From the IMG/VR virus record IMGVR_UViG_3300025133_000111, positions 1 through 60,423 of that record: DNA of 60,423 nucleotides. One strand, 5' to 3'. This DNA is from a virus. The notes under the pieces were generated by a model. It had not been told where the DNA came from, searched no databases, and saw only the letters and a program-made list of their open reading frames with translations. The stretch's first letter is position 1. Each line of letters opens with the position of its first letter. A program made the translations under genes and the position numbers. Positions 27,831-38,321 of this stretch are shown here, piece by piece.

Positions 27831-30233
27831 TTACTCATCAAGAGAATCTAAAAGGCACTGAATTTGGCTCGGAACTCCCTCTATTGTTGCGTCTGGAGTA
27901 TCTGAGGATACCGGATCCTTATAAGTCTTTCTTGGAGGCATATTTCCCTCTCTAACCTCAACGCTCTGGCCTGCTAAAATCAACTTAGAGGTACTTTCGA
28001 GAGCTATATCTCCATCATTTCTAATTACCATAGGACTTCCGGTATTCATTCCGGCAATAACCAGCCCTTTTTTGCTTATAGAAATTATATAGTCCGAAGC
28101 ATTTGTTTCATCCGTGTCTTCCCCTAAGAATCCTTTGTGGTTTACGTTTACTCTTAGTTCGAATCGTCCTTCATTAAACTGATCGCCACTGGTACCTCCA
28201 ATGTTGAATAAAGCATCACCATCTGTCTGCACAACTAGACTTCTGTTATTTTTATCCTTCCCAAACCAAGCAATCATACTTCCTGCGGCATCCAAGAGAA
28301 TGCTTTTGCGATCATTATTGTCTGCACCTACAGAAACTTCCATTGAGCCTTCAAAATTTAAGTTTGCGCTCTTTCCGCCTGGAGCCTTTCTTTCCTCTCC
28401 CGAACTGTCAATATTCGTTGAAACAAACTCTCCTTGCTCGTTCTTACTTACAGAAAACGAGTTAGTATATGGAATATTTACCCTATCATCATTCTCATTA
28501 AATTCTTGTGTAAAATCTTGTCCCGCAACGAAGACTCCACCGCCAGGATCTACGGCTGGAGGGCCAGGAGACACTCCTACTGCCGCCATATAATTAACCT
28601 GTGTCGAGTCCTCTCCGTCTAAATCAAACGTCTCTGAGACTCGCTCAAAGGATTTATTAATCGAGTTTCCAGGAATATATCCAGTGCATTTTGCATTCTG
28701 AAATGGAATCAGAACCTCATTTATAGTATTGGCAATGAGCATTTCTGCAGCAGCATAGATATTATGATGTTTTGTCGGATTTACGCGTATACTTTCGGGC
28801 TCTGCAGCAGTCTGAGAGCCTAATCCTTGGAAATAATCATCATCGTTGGAATATCTAATTCCAGTAAATCTAGTTATTCCGTCTTCTTCTCCCGAGATTG
28901 CGTCAGCTGCAGATTCAGCTGGCAAAAGAACTCCGCTCTCTGCATCTCTAAGCGTAATTGGAATTTTTTCTTCTTTTCTGAACTCATATGTTGTTTCTAT
29001 TTTATCAGAAGAATCAGAGTAAAACTCTGCGAAGTTAGGATACGGAATATTTCCGGTATCTGAAGTTGCAGGAACATTTACCTTTAAAGTGCCTTCTTTA
29101 TCAATCGAAAAGATAAAGTTATCTTGATTATTTGAAATTTCATCAGAAAGAGTGTTTGTTGACATCTGGAAATGATATCCAAGTCCTCGTCTGGACTTAA
29201 GCCTTCCCTCTTCGTATGCTAGGGCAAAATTAGATCCGCCAGGATGGCCAGTAGAGTTTCCAATTACAACCCGACCATAGTTTGGATCCAAAGATTCTCC
29301 TCTTGCATTAACAACGTTTCCTGCAATCACCTCTATAAGCTGGTGAGGAGCCAAATGAAGAGCATTTTCTTGAGAAATAGATCTAATCTCTTTGTCAGAT
29401 GAGAACTTAGAAACCTTATCAGCTCTGACGAGCCCCGCCTCTACATCCCAACCTCTAAAAAAGTCTAGCTCAGATATTTCGTTAATGACAAGCCGATATT
29501 CAGATAACGCAGGATTCCTTTTTCCGCCAAATAAGCTGACTGGAGACGCCCTAAACCCTGGATAGATTCCTTTGGTCATTCCGTAATCTAAATTGTAGGT
29601 TAAGAGATCACTTCCAACATCGGCAACGCCACTTTTTTGAGTAAATCCAGATGGAACCCTAACTACGTCTCTTGAGGATATTCTGTGAGCAGTGCTGACT
29701 AGCTGAATAGAGTCAGATACCATTGTCGTGTTCGTTTTAGTAGAGTCTGTCTTCTGTACGAATAAGCCATTGCTGAGTTCGTTTCCTAAGAATATTCCAG
29801 ACCCAGAACCTCCAGACCCCATAAGATATATCTCAGAACCACCACCACCGATGACTTTAATCTCACCAGTTTTCATGTTTTTAATTGGATAGTCTGATCT
29901 TCCGGCAAGCGCATTGCGAGATGGCTGCCTGCCGGACGAAGCTGCATCTCTATCTACCTTCGGAATGACCCTTAGAGCTTGAATAATCCCCTTTCCGCCA
30001 GGGTAAACCCTGGTACATAGGACGGTATCTCCTATCTCAGGATGCTGGTATATGCCGGCATCACTGATTCCTCCATAATAAACAGGAGGAATAACGTAAG
30101 GATCGACACTATTTGTTGGATCCGTACTGATGATAAGATCACCAGTTATCAAATCAATATCTTTAATAAGAGCTTCAAATACTTTGAAGTTTGTAAGCTG
30201 GCCTTCGACGGCCTCTACGGATATACCACTCAT
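27831..30233 (-). CDS. Baseplate central spike, gp5 / gpV-like (800 aa)
   Basis: This is probably the trimeric spike below the hub that punctures the host envelope. The N-terminal 100 residues fit an OB-fold spike base (PEIGDTVLCTRVYPGGKGI). Gly-rich beta repeats follow (GGGGSEIYLMGSGGSGSGIF), as expected for a spike stem. Near the C-terminus, alternating short strands with GDA, GDI and ISKKGLVI patterns resemble a beta-prism (about residues 640-760). No lysozyme domain is apparent, unlike T4 gp5. It starts one base after the stop of the 1714-aa hub gene, and the hub-then-spike order is standard. It is longer than most spikes, with inserted beta domains. Family assignment comes from layout and position and is fairly secure. 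Confidence 0.72.
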   Translation of the reverse strand: MSGISVEAVEGQLTNFKVFEALIKDIDLITGDLIISTDPTNSVDPYVIPPVYYGGISDAGIYQHPEIGDTVLCTRVYPGGKGIIQALRVIPKVDRDAASSGRQPSRNALAGRSDYPIKNMKTGEIKVIGGGGSEIYLMGSGGSGSGIFLGNELSNGLFVQKTDSTKTNTTMVSDSIQLVSTAHRISSRDVVRVPSGFTQKSGVADVGSDLLTYNLDYGMTKGIYPGFRASPVSLFGGKRNPALSEYRLVINEISELDFFRGWDVEAGLVRADKVSKFSSDKEIRSISQENALHLAPHQLIEVIAGNVVNARGESLDPNYGRVVIGNSTGHPGGSNFALAYEEGRLKSRRGLGYHFQMSTNTLSDEISNNQDNFIFSIDKEGTLKVNVPATSDTGNIPYPNFAEFYSDSSDKIETTYEFRKEEKIPITLRDAESGVLLPAESAADAISGEEDGITRFTGIRYSNDDDYFQGLGSQTAAEPESIRVNPTKHHNIYAAAEMLIANTINEVLIPFQNAKCTGYIPGNSINKSFERVSETFDLDGEDSTQVNYMAAVGVSPGPPAVDPGGGVFVAGQDFTQEFNENDDRVNIPYTNSFSVSKNEQGEFVSTNIDSSGEERKAPGGKSANLNFEGSMEVSVGADNNDRKSILLDAAGSMIAWFGKDKNNRSLVVQTDGDALFNIGGTSGDQFNEGRFELRVNVNHKGFLGEDTDETNASDYIISISKKGLVIAGMNTGSPMVIRNDGDIALESTSKLILAGQSVEVREGNMPPRKTYKDPVSSDTPDATIEGVPSQIQCLLDSLDE

Positions 30234-30234
30234 A

Positions 30235-33200
30235 TTATATAACCGGCTTATTAAGCAAATTTGATGGAATATTTATTATTCCAACCTCTACGATACTGGT
30301 CTTATACTCTCTTGTAAAACTAAAAGCAGTAACCTCTTCTCTAATATCTAGCCAGCCACCCTGACTCGGGCCTCCCTTCGGAAAAATTCCTATCGCTTGA
30401 TCATCAGATAGTGTATCCAGCTGCTGGTCATGCTTGAGAGCAGAAAGGAGGTGTCTGTCTAAGCATTGAATTTGTCCAATTGAATTCTTATCCGTCTTCT
30501 TAAAGAAGGAGACTTGCTCAATAATCTTTTTTGGAGAAATCTTTGTAACAGGAATGCTGTTGGGAAGAACCATAGGCTTGGTAGTTCTCGTTCCCTCAAG
30601 TAGATCATCTCCTCCGGAAAATGGATTACTTTGTGCAATTTGAGCGGGGGATTCAAGCAAGGCTCTTATCGTCGCCATCTTCTGCTTAGCCTCTTCTATA
30701 CCAGCCGAGTCTTCTTCGTCCAAGGCAAAGCCTCTAATCAAAACATAATTGCTTCCAGACAAGCCTCCGGTCAAATCAAGCATCATATTTGTAAATCTGA
30801 CCTGATTATCATTAAATGCCAACAATTTAGCCTTGCTTGCATCGCTAGATGGAAACACAATTGACGAATCTGGATTTAACGGACGATAATTATCATCAGT
30901 CTCACTAGATCTGTATATCAAGGAGGGATCTTCTAAGAAATTAGAAACCATTTGTTGCCCAATGATGTCTAGCGGGCCAGGAATATAGTCTCCAGCTGGA
31001 TGACCATACTCTAGGTCTAATTTGGTCGAAAAAGAACTTCCAAAATTAAAGGTATGGGAAACACTCTTCACATAATAAAGAAGCCCCTTGCTTGGAACAA
31101 ATACTGTGTCGCCCGGCTGATAAAATTCATTTCCAGCAATGGTTACAGAGCCCATATTGATAGCAAACTTTTGCATTCCAAGCTTTAATATGGCATACGG
31201 CTTTGCCTGCCCTTTCGCATCACTTATGAAGGGGAGAGATTGCAGCGAAGGCTTGTATCCATACTGTCTCCACAAATCAAAGTCTGTTGCTCCAGCCCAA
31301 AAGTATAAGCCTTCAAATCCTCTGTTTAAACCGTCTCCGATAAGCGGTGCATCGCCCTTGATATCAAGCCTTGTAAACTCCGGAGGATTTTCAGAGAAGT
31401 TTGCGCTTATAATATATTCATCTTTCAGTATGAATCTCTTACCAGAGCCATATCCCAAGAGATTCCGCGTATCGTCTTCTATTAGATGATCATAGATGGA
31501 GCCCTCTGACATCTTTCCTGTCAAAATATCAGAACTTGTCTGAAGAGCATTTGCGCTTCGTTCCAAGAAGTCTACAACCTTGTCATTTATGTTAAGTTCG
31601 ATATCTCCAGGCTCTTCCCCAGTCTGCAAGAAGGTTTCTATCTCGCCAAGCTCACGCTGCTTCGCCAAATTTGCCTGGAGCATAGAGACAAAACTATCTC
31701 TATTGGAGATAGCACTTTTAAGCTTTGCAAGTAGTCCGTCATTTGAGAATATAGCTCCGCTTCTTTCTGATGACTCAGAAATGTTGTATGTAAAATGCTT
31801 ATCTTCAAAAGAATCACCAGCGGCAATAATACCTGTTGCTGGATCACGACCAAATTGCTTTTTAAACGAGTTTCTAATATTATTTAAATCAGATGCGGTA
31901 AATTGTACGGCGGGTGAGCCAGAGTTACCACCAACCTGAGTTTGTAGGTCATTTACTATGTTTAGCTGCTCCTGAACTATCGGATCAAAAATTCCTAAAA
32001 TCTTATCTGTATTGCCGCCTAAAACGTCTCCCTTCTGCTGAAAACTTGCGCCTAATTCTAGTCCATTTTCGTTTGGATCTCGCGTACTAAGCGGCCCAGC
32101 AGTGGGGCTGTTTGTTGAAAAGAGAGAAAGGGCCTTTGTTTGTGCAGAACCTTTTCCTGATTCAGGCCGGTTGGCCTGATTAAATACGCCAGAGGGGGCA
32201 TTGGGATCATTTTTAATGATCCCAAAGAATGGAAGAGACGCTGCGCCTCCAAGTTTCATATTGGGAATCAGATTTCTATCAGGATATTTACCAAGAAGAA
32301 GGGAAATTAGCGCTATCTTCAGATTTAAAGTATGAATCTGGAGATAGATTCCTTCAATTCTGGTTTGAAATAAATCAGTTACAAACCTTGGAATCATATT
32401 CTTATTTTCTTTCGTCTGCTTTTTAATAGACTCCTTCAATATGCTAAGAGGGATTCTATTCCACGGCGGCGGCCGAAACTCTAGATGTCCCTGAGAATTA
32501 CAGAAGAATTCTAAGTCTAGATAATTAGAGGCTTCGTTGCAAAGCTGCCAAGAATCCTTAAAGAGTCCATCAAACAGGTTCCATCCGCTTGTGTTTAGAC
32601 TCAAAATGAAGGGCCTAATGTCTGCAGAATCGTACTGATCAGATACCATAAAGAGGTTTCTGTCCCTGTTTAATCTTACATCTTCTATTTTTCTCTGAGA
32701 CCCAACAAGCATCATGGCTCTAGTCACATCATTATTCTCTTCGTCATCACCAGAAAGTGGAAGATTTGTCGCCCCAGATAGACTTATTTGGATGCCAACC
32801 TTATCTTTTGTAGTCACGGCGTTTGGAGAGGTCGTTCCAACCTTAATTTGGTTCCGAATAGCTCCGTCAATGGCCTCTATTTCCGAAGAAAGAGTCGATA
32901 TGAAAACATTTTCCTGAGGGGTCACTGCAGCGTTTCCTGATATATCTGCTATCTTCTTTCTTAAGAGAACTTTTCTATCCTGTAAGCTTCTGATGTTATT
33001 ATTCGCTATATCTCTACGTCCAGCGTTATTAAGCATCTGCTCTGTTGTGGCAGAACTCATAGTTAGCATTCGATAAGGCTGAAAATTGCCATAATAATTG
33101 TTCTGCTTTCTAACAGTATCTAGAACACCAGTGAGAGGATCTAGCGGGCTAAGCCTAGTAGACTTGTCTCTCTTGTTGTGAGCCACCAGCGCCTGCTCAA

Positions 33201-35379
33201 TAAAGCTCTCTATGTTATATGGCTGGCCCACAATTAATATGCTTAAAATATTTGGAATATCCAAGTTGTTTAGAACATTATTAGTTACAGTTACCTGATA
33301 TCTTTGAGCTGAATCAATATTATCTTGTCTCTCTCCGGTGGAATCTGCAGCCTGGAATCCGGCAGTAGCCGTTATAATTCCGGTTTTCCATCTATAAATG
33401 AATCCACTCGGATGCTGCATTACCTTCTTGCCACGAAGGGAACCCACTCCGTTATACTGTCCCTGCAGCAAGTTCCCCTCAGAAGCATTCTGTCCAGCAA
33501 ATAGTCCAGAGTCATAGCTTAACATTCCAGTCTGAAGAAGTTGTTTGTTTTCGTATAGAAGCTCTCTAGACCCTGGGATTATAGCGCCTTGATCATCTCT
33601 TGAGAAATCATAAGGGGTTAGCGGATCTTCCAAAACGCCTTTCGGATCGCTTAGGGCGGGCTGAACTGCGAATCTGCTCCATTTTAACCAAGACATATTA
33701 TCTGTACAAGATACGTTTAGATTGTGGAAGCCTCCAGAATAACTCTCTGAAACAGAAGTTACAAATCCACCGAAAACATGAATCATTCCGAATGAATTGT
33801 CCTGTCTGCGGCGCAACTCTCGATACTGATCCATCGACATCTTTTGATTTGTGTAAAGAAGATACTCGGCCTTTAAAATAGAATTATCTATATCTAAAAA
33901 TTCATCATCAAATGGTGATTCACTTATCTCCTCAGAGTAAGCTGACCCAGATTCCGTGTAATCAGAGAACGTTCTATTTCCCCTTATATAGAAGTGAACA
34001 GGGTCTGATGCATTAATAAAATTCTTTCCCAGATAAAAGGTTCTGAGTCTTTCTCTAATATAATCTGTATCTAGAGATCCATCTGCAGAGCCAAGACCGC
34101 CAAGCTCAAGGGCCGAAGAGATAGCGGATGATGCATCAAGCTGTGGCAAGGTTCCGGACATTCCCTCAGACCCAAGTCCTCCACTTAACAGCTCTGACAT
34201 AATCCCTAATGTTCCATACAAAGCCTCTTGTACAGCAGCTTCGATGTCAGCCTCCAATATCGTTCCGACTCTATACGGATACACCAAATTAAAGCTTGCG
34301 TTAGACGGATTAGAGTCATAATTAACATTTGTAGAAAAGCTATTAAACAAAGCCAACTCAATAACTCCAGTTCCAGGCCCAAGAGTGTAATTGTCCGGAC
34401 TATCAGGATCTACAATCCATCTAGTCAGCTGGCTATCTGTAGAAAAAGCATTTCGCTTAAGAACAGACGCAATATCCTCATTTATCTTATCATAGTTTTC
34501 AGAAGCCGATCCATAAGAGACTAAATCTCCCAGGTCGTTAAAGAAATCCTTGAGGGGATCTCCAGACAATCCACCTTGAGGCGATAAGGAATCCCTAAGT
34601 GCTTCGTTTGCACTTCCGGAGATAGAAGATGAGCCTGAGTAACCATCATAGTCTGCTCCAAATTCTGATCGCTTACTTGATAGTATCGCCCGAGCTTGAG
34701 AAGATGGAATATTTTTTAAATACTCGCCATTGGTGATGATTCTGTTTTTGTCTGGGTCAGTTACAAAGGATCCAGAGGCAATATCGAATGTGGCCAAGGA
34801 CTCACTTCCGGCAGAAAAGTCTTCAAAATTTTGTGTCGTGGTATCGAAAGACGTGGGGGACATATCCCTTCCTAGCCAAACCTCTAATCTCTCTGATATA
34901 TATTCTTCTTTAGTTTTTCCAAGCTTATCTGTGTCAAGAAAGGCTCCCTCTTTCAAAAGAGAAGAAAGAAGGTTCACGCTGTACATGTGGTTATCAGAGA
35001 AAAAGTTTTCGAACTTAGTCAGGCTCTCATATGCCCTTATCTGCTGAACCTTGTATGCAAAAAGAGCTTTTGTCGCTCGGAGCAACATCTTTTCTGTTTT
35101 ATCAATATACCTGATATCATTGATCCCGCTAAATGATGAAAAAACCTTCTTCTTAACCAAAATAGTGGCATCGGGGGACATTGCTATAATGTTTCGTGTG
35201 TCTGGGGTTATTGATGCGGAGTGATCTTGATCAAAAAAGATAGAAGCACCAGTATTCACAAGAGACGGATTATTCCCGCCGCTCAAGTCCACATGAGCAG
35301 GGTGAGTTCCTCCCATAATATCGGAAGCAGCCTTCAATAAGGTAGCTGATATATTTGCCTTTAATGTTTTATGAGCCAT
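30235..35379 (-). CDS. Baseplate hub protein, gp27 / gpD-like, expanded (1714 aa)
   Basis: This is the likely hub that adapts the six-fold tube to the three-fold spike. Two stretches look hub-like: FHNLNVSCTDNMSWLKW near residue 560, and a C-proximal segment at about residues 1415-1460. The second contains GDTVFVPSKGLLYYVKSVSH followed by SFSTKLDLEYGHPAGDY, a pattern typical of hub tail-tube domains that carry the phrase 'sVsHtf.fG..f.T.L.L.yG'. T4 gp27 has 391 residues, so this protein carries very large insertions. Helical and coiled regions dominate residues 830-900 and 1180-1300. It is flanked by the tube-initiator candidate and the spike, the conserved order. The start ATG at 35379 is 23 bases after the previous stop. 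Insert functions are unknown. Confidence 0.7.
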   Translation of the reverse strand: MAHKTLKANISATLLKAASDIMGGTHPAHVDLSGGNNPSLVNTGASIFFDQDHSASITPDTRNIIAMSPDATILVKKKVFSSFSGINDIRYIDKTEKMLLRATKALFAYKVQQIRAYESLTKFENFFSDNHMYSVNLLSSLLKEGAFLDTDKLGKTKEEYISERLEVWLGRDMSPTSFDTTTQNFEDFSAGSESLATFDIASGSFVTDPDKNRIITNGEYLKNIPSSQARAILSSKRSEFGADYDGYSGSSSISGSANEALRDSLSPQGGLSGDPLKDFFNDLGDLVSYGSASENYDKINEDIASVLKRNAFSTDSQLTRWIVDPDSPDNYTLGPGTGVIELALFNSFSTNVNYDSNPSNASFNLVYPYRVGTILEADIEAAVQEALYGTLGIMSELLSGGLGSEGMSGTLPQLDASSAISSALELGGLGSADGSLDTDYIRERLRTFYLGKNFINASDPVHFYIRGNRTFSDYTESGSAYSEEISESPFDDEFLDIDNSILKAEYLLYTNQKMSMDQYRELRRRQDNSFGMIHVFGGFVTSVSESYSGGFHNLNVSCTDNMSWLKWSRFAVQPALSDPKGVLEDPLTPYDFSRDDQGAIIPGSRELLYENKQLLQTGMLSYDSGLFAGQNASEGNLLQGQYNGVGSLRGKKVMQHPSGFIYRWKTGIITATAGFQAADSTGERQDNIDSAQRYQVTVTNNVLNNLDIPNILSILIVGQPYNIESFIEQALVAHNKRDKSTRLSPLDPLTGVLDTVRKQNNYYGNFQPYRMLTMSSATTEQMLNNAGRRDIANNNIRSLQDRKVLLRKKIADISGNAAVTPQENVFISTLSSEIEAIDGAIRNQIKVGTTSPNAVTTKDKVGIQISLSGATNLPLSGDDEENNDVTRAMMLVGSQRKIEDVRLNRDRNLFMVSDQYDSADIRPFILSLNTSGWNLFDGLFKDSWQLCNEASNYLDLEFFCNSQGHLEFRPPPWNRIPLSILKESIKKQTKENKNMIPRFVTDLFQTRIEGIYLQIHTLNLKIALISLLLGKYPDRNLIPNMKLGGAASLPFFGIIKNDPNAPSGVFNQANRPESGKGSAQTKALSLFSTNSPTAGPLSTRDPNENGLELGASFQQKGDVLGGNTDKILGIFDPIVQEQLNIVNDLQTQVGGNSGSPAVQFTASDLNNIRNSFKKQFGRDPATGIIAAGDSFEDKHFTYNISESSERSGAIFSNDGLLAKLKSAISNRDSFVSMLQANLAKQRELGEIETFLQTGEEPGDIELNINDKVVDFLERSANALQTSSDILTGKMSEGSIYDHLIEDDTRNLLGYGSGKRFILKDEYIISANFSENPPEFTRLDIKGDAPLIGDGLNRGFEGLYFWAGATDFDLWRQYGYKPSLQSLPFISDAKGQAKPYAILKLGMQKFAINMGSVTIAGNEFYQPGDTVFVPSKGLLYYVKSVSHTFNFGSSFSTKLDLEYGHPAGDYIPGPLDIIGQQMVSNFLEDPSLIYRSSETDDNYRPLNPDSSIVFPSSDASKAKLLAFNDNQVRFTNMMLDLTGGLSGSNYVLIRGFALDEEDSAGIEEAKQKMATIRALLESPAQIAQSNPFSGGDDLLEGTRTTKPMVLPNSIPVTKISPKKIIEQVSFFKKTDKNSIGQIQCLDRHLLSALKHDQQLDTLSDDQAIGIFPKGGPSQGGWLDIREEVTAFSFTREYKTSIVEVGIINIPSNLLNKPVI

Positions 35380-35402
35380 AATAGTATTTTACTAATTCCG
35401 CC

Positions 35403-36404
35403 TTAGAAAGAGCCTCTTCTTTTGATCGGAACAGAGTTCGGAGCCTCCTCCACTACAGGTTGATCGTCAAAGCTTGAAGAGGTATGTCCCGCAGGGCCTA
35501 CTGAGTTATTTTCATCAATGACAAGGTTTCCGCCTCCTATATTATTACCAGAATCTATAGGAGGAAAAGATAGTCCTTCAACTCCGGAGCCTTGTCCTTT
35601 GGATTCTGTTGTGCCCAAACTTATTGTTGTTTCGTTATCAAATCCGGTAGGACTTCTATGCCAGGGCATGAAGTTAGACCTCTTGCCGGTTCTTCTTGTG
35701 ATTGTAAATCCAAAAGTATAATCAAATAGTCCAGGCTGAGTAGCAGATTCTGTCGTTGTAAAATTAGAGAAATATCCTCTAAAAAATTCTCCCTGATAAT
35801 ACATATCTATATTCGTAGCGAAAGCAGCAAGAGTCGCCACACTCTCAAATACGCCGGGCCTTCCAAGTCTGGCACCGACTTCTGTTCCGAAAATCAAGTC
35901 TATAGAGTTAGAAACTCCATCAACAATCTGCGTAAAGGCTCCACCTGTTAATAAATCTGATACATTAGAAAAAGATCCGAATGCATCGTCTCTTTTTGTC
36001 AAACTATTGGCGGCGTCTTTTGCGTCTTGTGCTGCAGCCTCTGCCATTTCTCGCTGTCGTCGTAACAGAATCCTTCTAAACTGTATTTGCTCGTGTCGAT
36101 AAATATCTCTAAGAACATTTATCCCCTCTATGCCAGCAGAGCCCGTAGTTCCATTGACCTGAACTGTAGGAAGCTCTTCTCCCCAATATTGAACAACATA
36201 GCCACCCTTTGTAAGGTCTGCCTTAACAAGCTTTTTCTCGTTAACAACGAAAGATTGGGGATTGATGTACATTTGTTTCTTATCCCAAAAAACCTCTCCA
36301 TCTTTTGACGCGGAATAAGGGTTTTGATCATTAACAAATGCATCCATCTCTAGTGGAAGAAAGAAGATTATAGTTTGTCTTCCGATTCTGTGTTGGTCTG
36401 CCAT
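35403..36404 (-). CDS. Baseplate / tail-tube initiator-like protein (333 aa)
   Basis: The gene follows the tape measure and precedes the hub, where contractile-tail phages encode tube-initiator or tube-cap proteins (gp48/gp54-like or LysM-linked proteins). The N-terminal part contains MYINPQSFVVNEKKLVKADL and GGYVVQYWGEELPTVQVNGT. The combination of a strand pair, a K-x-G-G-x-x-V-Q-Y-W-G-E motif and a G-x-x-G-I-E-G-I-N segment recalls tail proteins that extend the tube fold. A helical stretch rich in Arg and Ala covers about residues 105-140. The C-terminus is Gly/Ser/Asn rich and probably flexible. A strong AGGAG precedes the ATG at 36404. The role is inferred from position and the tube-like N-terminal motifs. 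Confidence 0.6.
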   Translation of the reverse strand: MADQHRIGRQTIIFFLPLEMDAFVNDQNPYSASKDGEVFWDKKQMYINPQSFVVNEKKLVKADLTKGGYVVQYWGEELPTVQVNGTTGSAGIEGINVLRDIYRHEQIQFRRILLRRQREMAEAAAQDAKDAANSLTKRDDAFGSFSNVSDLLTGGAFTQIVDGVSNSIDLIFGTEVGARLGRPGVFESVATLAAFATNIDMYYQGEFFRGYFSNFTTTESATQPGLFDYTFGFTITRRTGKRSNFMPWHRSPTGFDNETTISLGTTESKGQGSGVEGLSFPPIDSGNNIGGGNLVIDENNSVGPAGHTSSSFDDQPVVEEAPNSVPIKRRGSF

Positions 36405-36413
36405 TATAAGCTC

Positions 36414-38318
36414 CTATTGAATTTGTTTCTGAAGACTAGCAACGACCGCAACCTGTTGCTTGGCATCTTCCGTTAGAGAGACTTTTATAGACAAGTTGTC
36501 GTTTAAACTCTGTGTCATAGCCGCTGCTAATGCTGCGACAAAATCATCCTTATTTACAAACCCAGCCTCATTGATTGCAGCAATGCTAGCCGCTGTGGCT
36601 GCCGTTTCCGCCGCCAACACAACGATATCAGTATTCGCAGACAATGAAGCTGTGCCTGCCCTGGGTGATTTTGCTCCTGCGGCTGCTGGTGAGGTTTTTG
36701 GATCTGTGCCAGGATCTGTCATACCAAATTTATCTGCTCCAGCTCCAGCCAATGCAAGAACCTTTGTAAGCTGTCTATCATACGCTGCTACGCCATCCTC
36801 TGCATACTTAGCTGCCCTATCAATTGACGGATCTACAAAGCTTTCTCTAAGCAACTCTGCTCCGCCTCTTTGTTTCATTAGAGTTGGTCTGGCAATAACG
36901 GCCAATAGGTTTGAATGTGCAGCCAAATGCCTATTTGCTTTCTCAAATTCATCAAGAGTTAAATCTCTTCCCTCTTTCTCGTGCGTTAGCTGCTTTTCCA
37001 AGGAGGCTTTTGCATCAAGATCTCCAGCTCTAGTTGCATCATCAATCTGGGCTAATAATTCAAGCGTTCTATTTGCAGATGCAGCATCTTTTATTCCAAA
37101 CTGATTCTGCAATAACTGCTGCTGTGTATAAAACTGAGTCTGTAGCTCAGGACTCTTATCTGCCTGTTCAACTGTAACTATATTTCCGCCAGTAAAGGAT
37201 GCGAGAGTATCTCTCATTCCTTTTGCTAACTGTGTAGCCAAACTGGATTGGTCACCCGTTCTATCTGCTTTCAAAACTTCTGCCTGCAAGCCGATAGATG
37301 CGCCCAAAGCTCCACCACCGCCGCTTCCCCCCATCTCCAAACCACCTCTTTGGAACATAATATATGCATTTGCATAATCAGTGGTAAGGCTGGCTAAAGC
37401 ACTAGATAAGCCGGTAGTTAAATCCGTTGCATTTTCAATGCCGAGCCCCATATCCATCATAACTCTGGCAAATCCCTGCAAAAGTGGGACTCCGAAGTCG
37501 GCAGATATGCCAAGCTTAGTGAAGTTGCCAACGGCGCTGTTTAGATTAGAAGAAACATCATCAATGCTAAGGCCGGTCTCTCTGGCTACTCCAGTAAATA
37601 ATCCCATTATTTCCAAAGCATCTTGAGCACTTTTGCCCTGCTTATTTAAAGCTGTGTTTAGAAGGCCAGCGCCTTCCGTTACGGTAAGGCTACTCGCTGA
37701 AGCCAATGCCATCGTAGCAGCCAATAAATTGGTCCTACCAATGCCTGTATCTACAATCTTTCCCTGCTGTTCCAAGGTTATGTTTGTTCTGCCGGTTGCA
37801 TTCGCAAATGCAATCATTTCATCACGAGTTAAATGAAGTGCCCTAGCAAATGGGCTCATGGTTTCGGCTTTCATTACATCTGCAAATACAAATGCCTGTT
37901 CAATGGTGCCTCCGAACCTCTTATTTAAATCGAAAACTCCATCAGCGAAGCTTCTCACATCTCGCGAGGGAGCGTCGAAGAGATTAAAAGCCAGCTCTAA
38001 AGCATCACTGGCAACTCCTATGAATGTATCTAGAACATCTACGCTAAACCCTATATTCTTACCAAGGCCCTCAAAGAGTGGGCCTAGTGCGGGAGTCGCA
38101 GATAATATTGAAGTTACCGCAGTAACTCCACCTTTAAGTGCCGAGGTCAGTCTTAGGGCAGACGTTTCAAGGTCCCCAAAAGCATTAGTTATGCCACCTA
38201 CTTCTTTTGTAGTTTGTGATCCTAAGCGAGACAGACGCTCGATAGAGGAGGCAGCTTCAGTTAGTGCTTTAGACGTAGCATCAGCATCCGCTGTAATCTC
38301 TTTTAATTTATCGCCCAT
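36414..38318 (-). CDS. Tail tape measure protein candidate (634 aa)
   Basis: The gene immediately follows the frameshifted tail assembly chaperone, where the tape measure protein is nearly always found. The N-terminal 60 residues are helical with heptads (ATSKALTEAASSIERLSRL), and the rest is rich in Ala, Gly, Thr and Leu with tape-measure-like helical segments, including MSPFARALHLTRDEMIAFAN and DDVSSNLNSAVGNFTKLGIS. At 634 residues it would specify a tail of roughly 95 nm if the usual 1.5 angstrom per residue applies, short next to the giant baseplate genes. No strong transmembrane segment is visible, unlike many tape measures. It starts 3 bases after the chaperone stop without a clear ribosome binding site, suggesting coupling. 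Assignment rests mainly on position and composition. Confidence 0.68.
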   Translation of the reverse strand: MGDKLKEITADADATSKALTEAASSIERLSRLGSQTTKEVGGITNAFGDLETSALRLTSALKGGVTAVTSILSATPALGPLFEGLGKNIGFSVDVLDTFIGVASDALELAFNLFDAPSRDVRSFADGVFDLNKRFGGTIEQAFVFADVMKAETMSPFARALHLTRDEMIAFANATGRTNITLEQQGKIVDTGIGRTNLLAATMALASASSLTVTEGAGLLNTALNKQGKSAQDALEIMGLFTGVARETGLSIDDVSSNLNSAVGNFTKLGISADFGVPLLQGFARVMMDMGLGIENATDLTTGLSSALASLTTDYANAYIMFQRGGLEMGGSGGGGALGASIGLQAEVLKADRTGDQSSLATQLAKGMRDTLASFTGGNIVTVEQADKSPELQTQFYTQQQLLQNQFGIKDAASANRTLELLAQIDDATRAGDLDAKASLEKQLTHEKEGRDLTLDEFEKANRHLAAHSNLLAVIARPTLMKQRGGAELLRESFVDPSIDRAAKYAEDGVAAYDRQLTKVLALAGAGADKFGMTDPGTDPKTSPAAAGAKSPRAGTASLSANTDIVVLAAETAATAASIAAINEAGFVNKDDFVAALAAAMTQSLNDNLSIKVSLTEDAKQQVAVVASLQKQIQ

Positions 38319-38321
38319 AAC

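Noticed and set aside
27831-35379. A type VI secretion or extracellular contractile injection system instead of a phage
   Set aside because: Fibres, homing endonuclease, frameshifted chaperone and connector-type genes fit a phage. I see no ClpV, TssB/C pair or effector genes.
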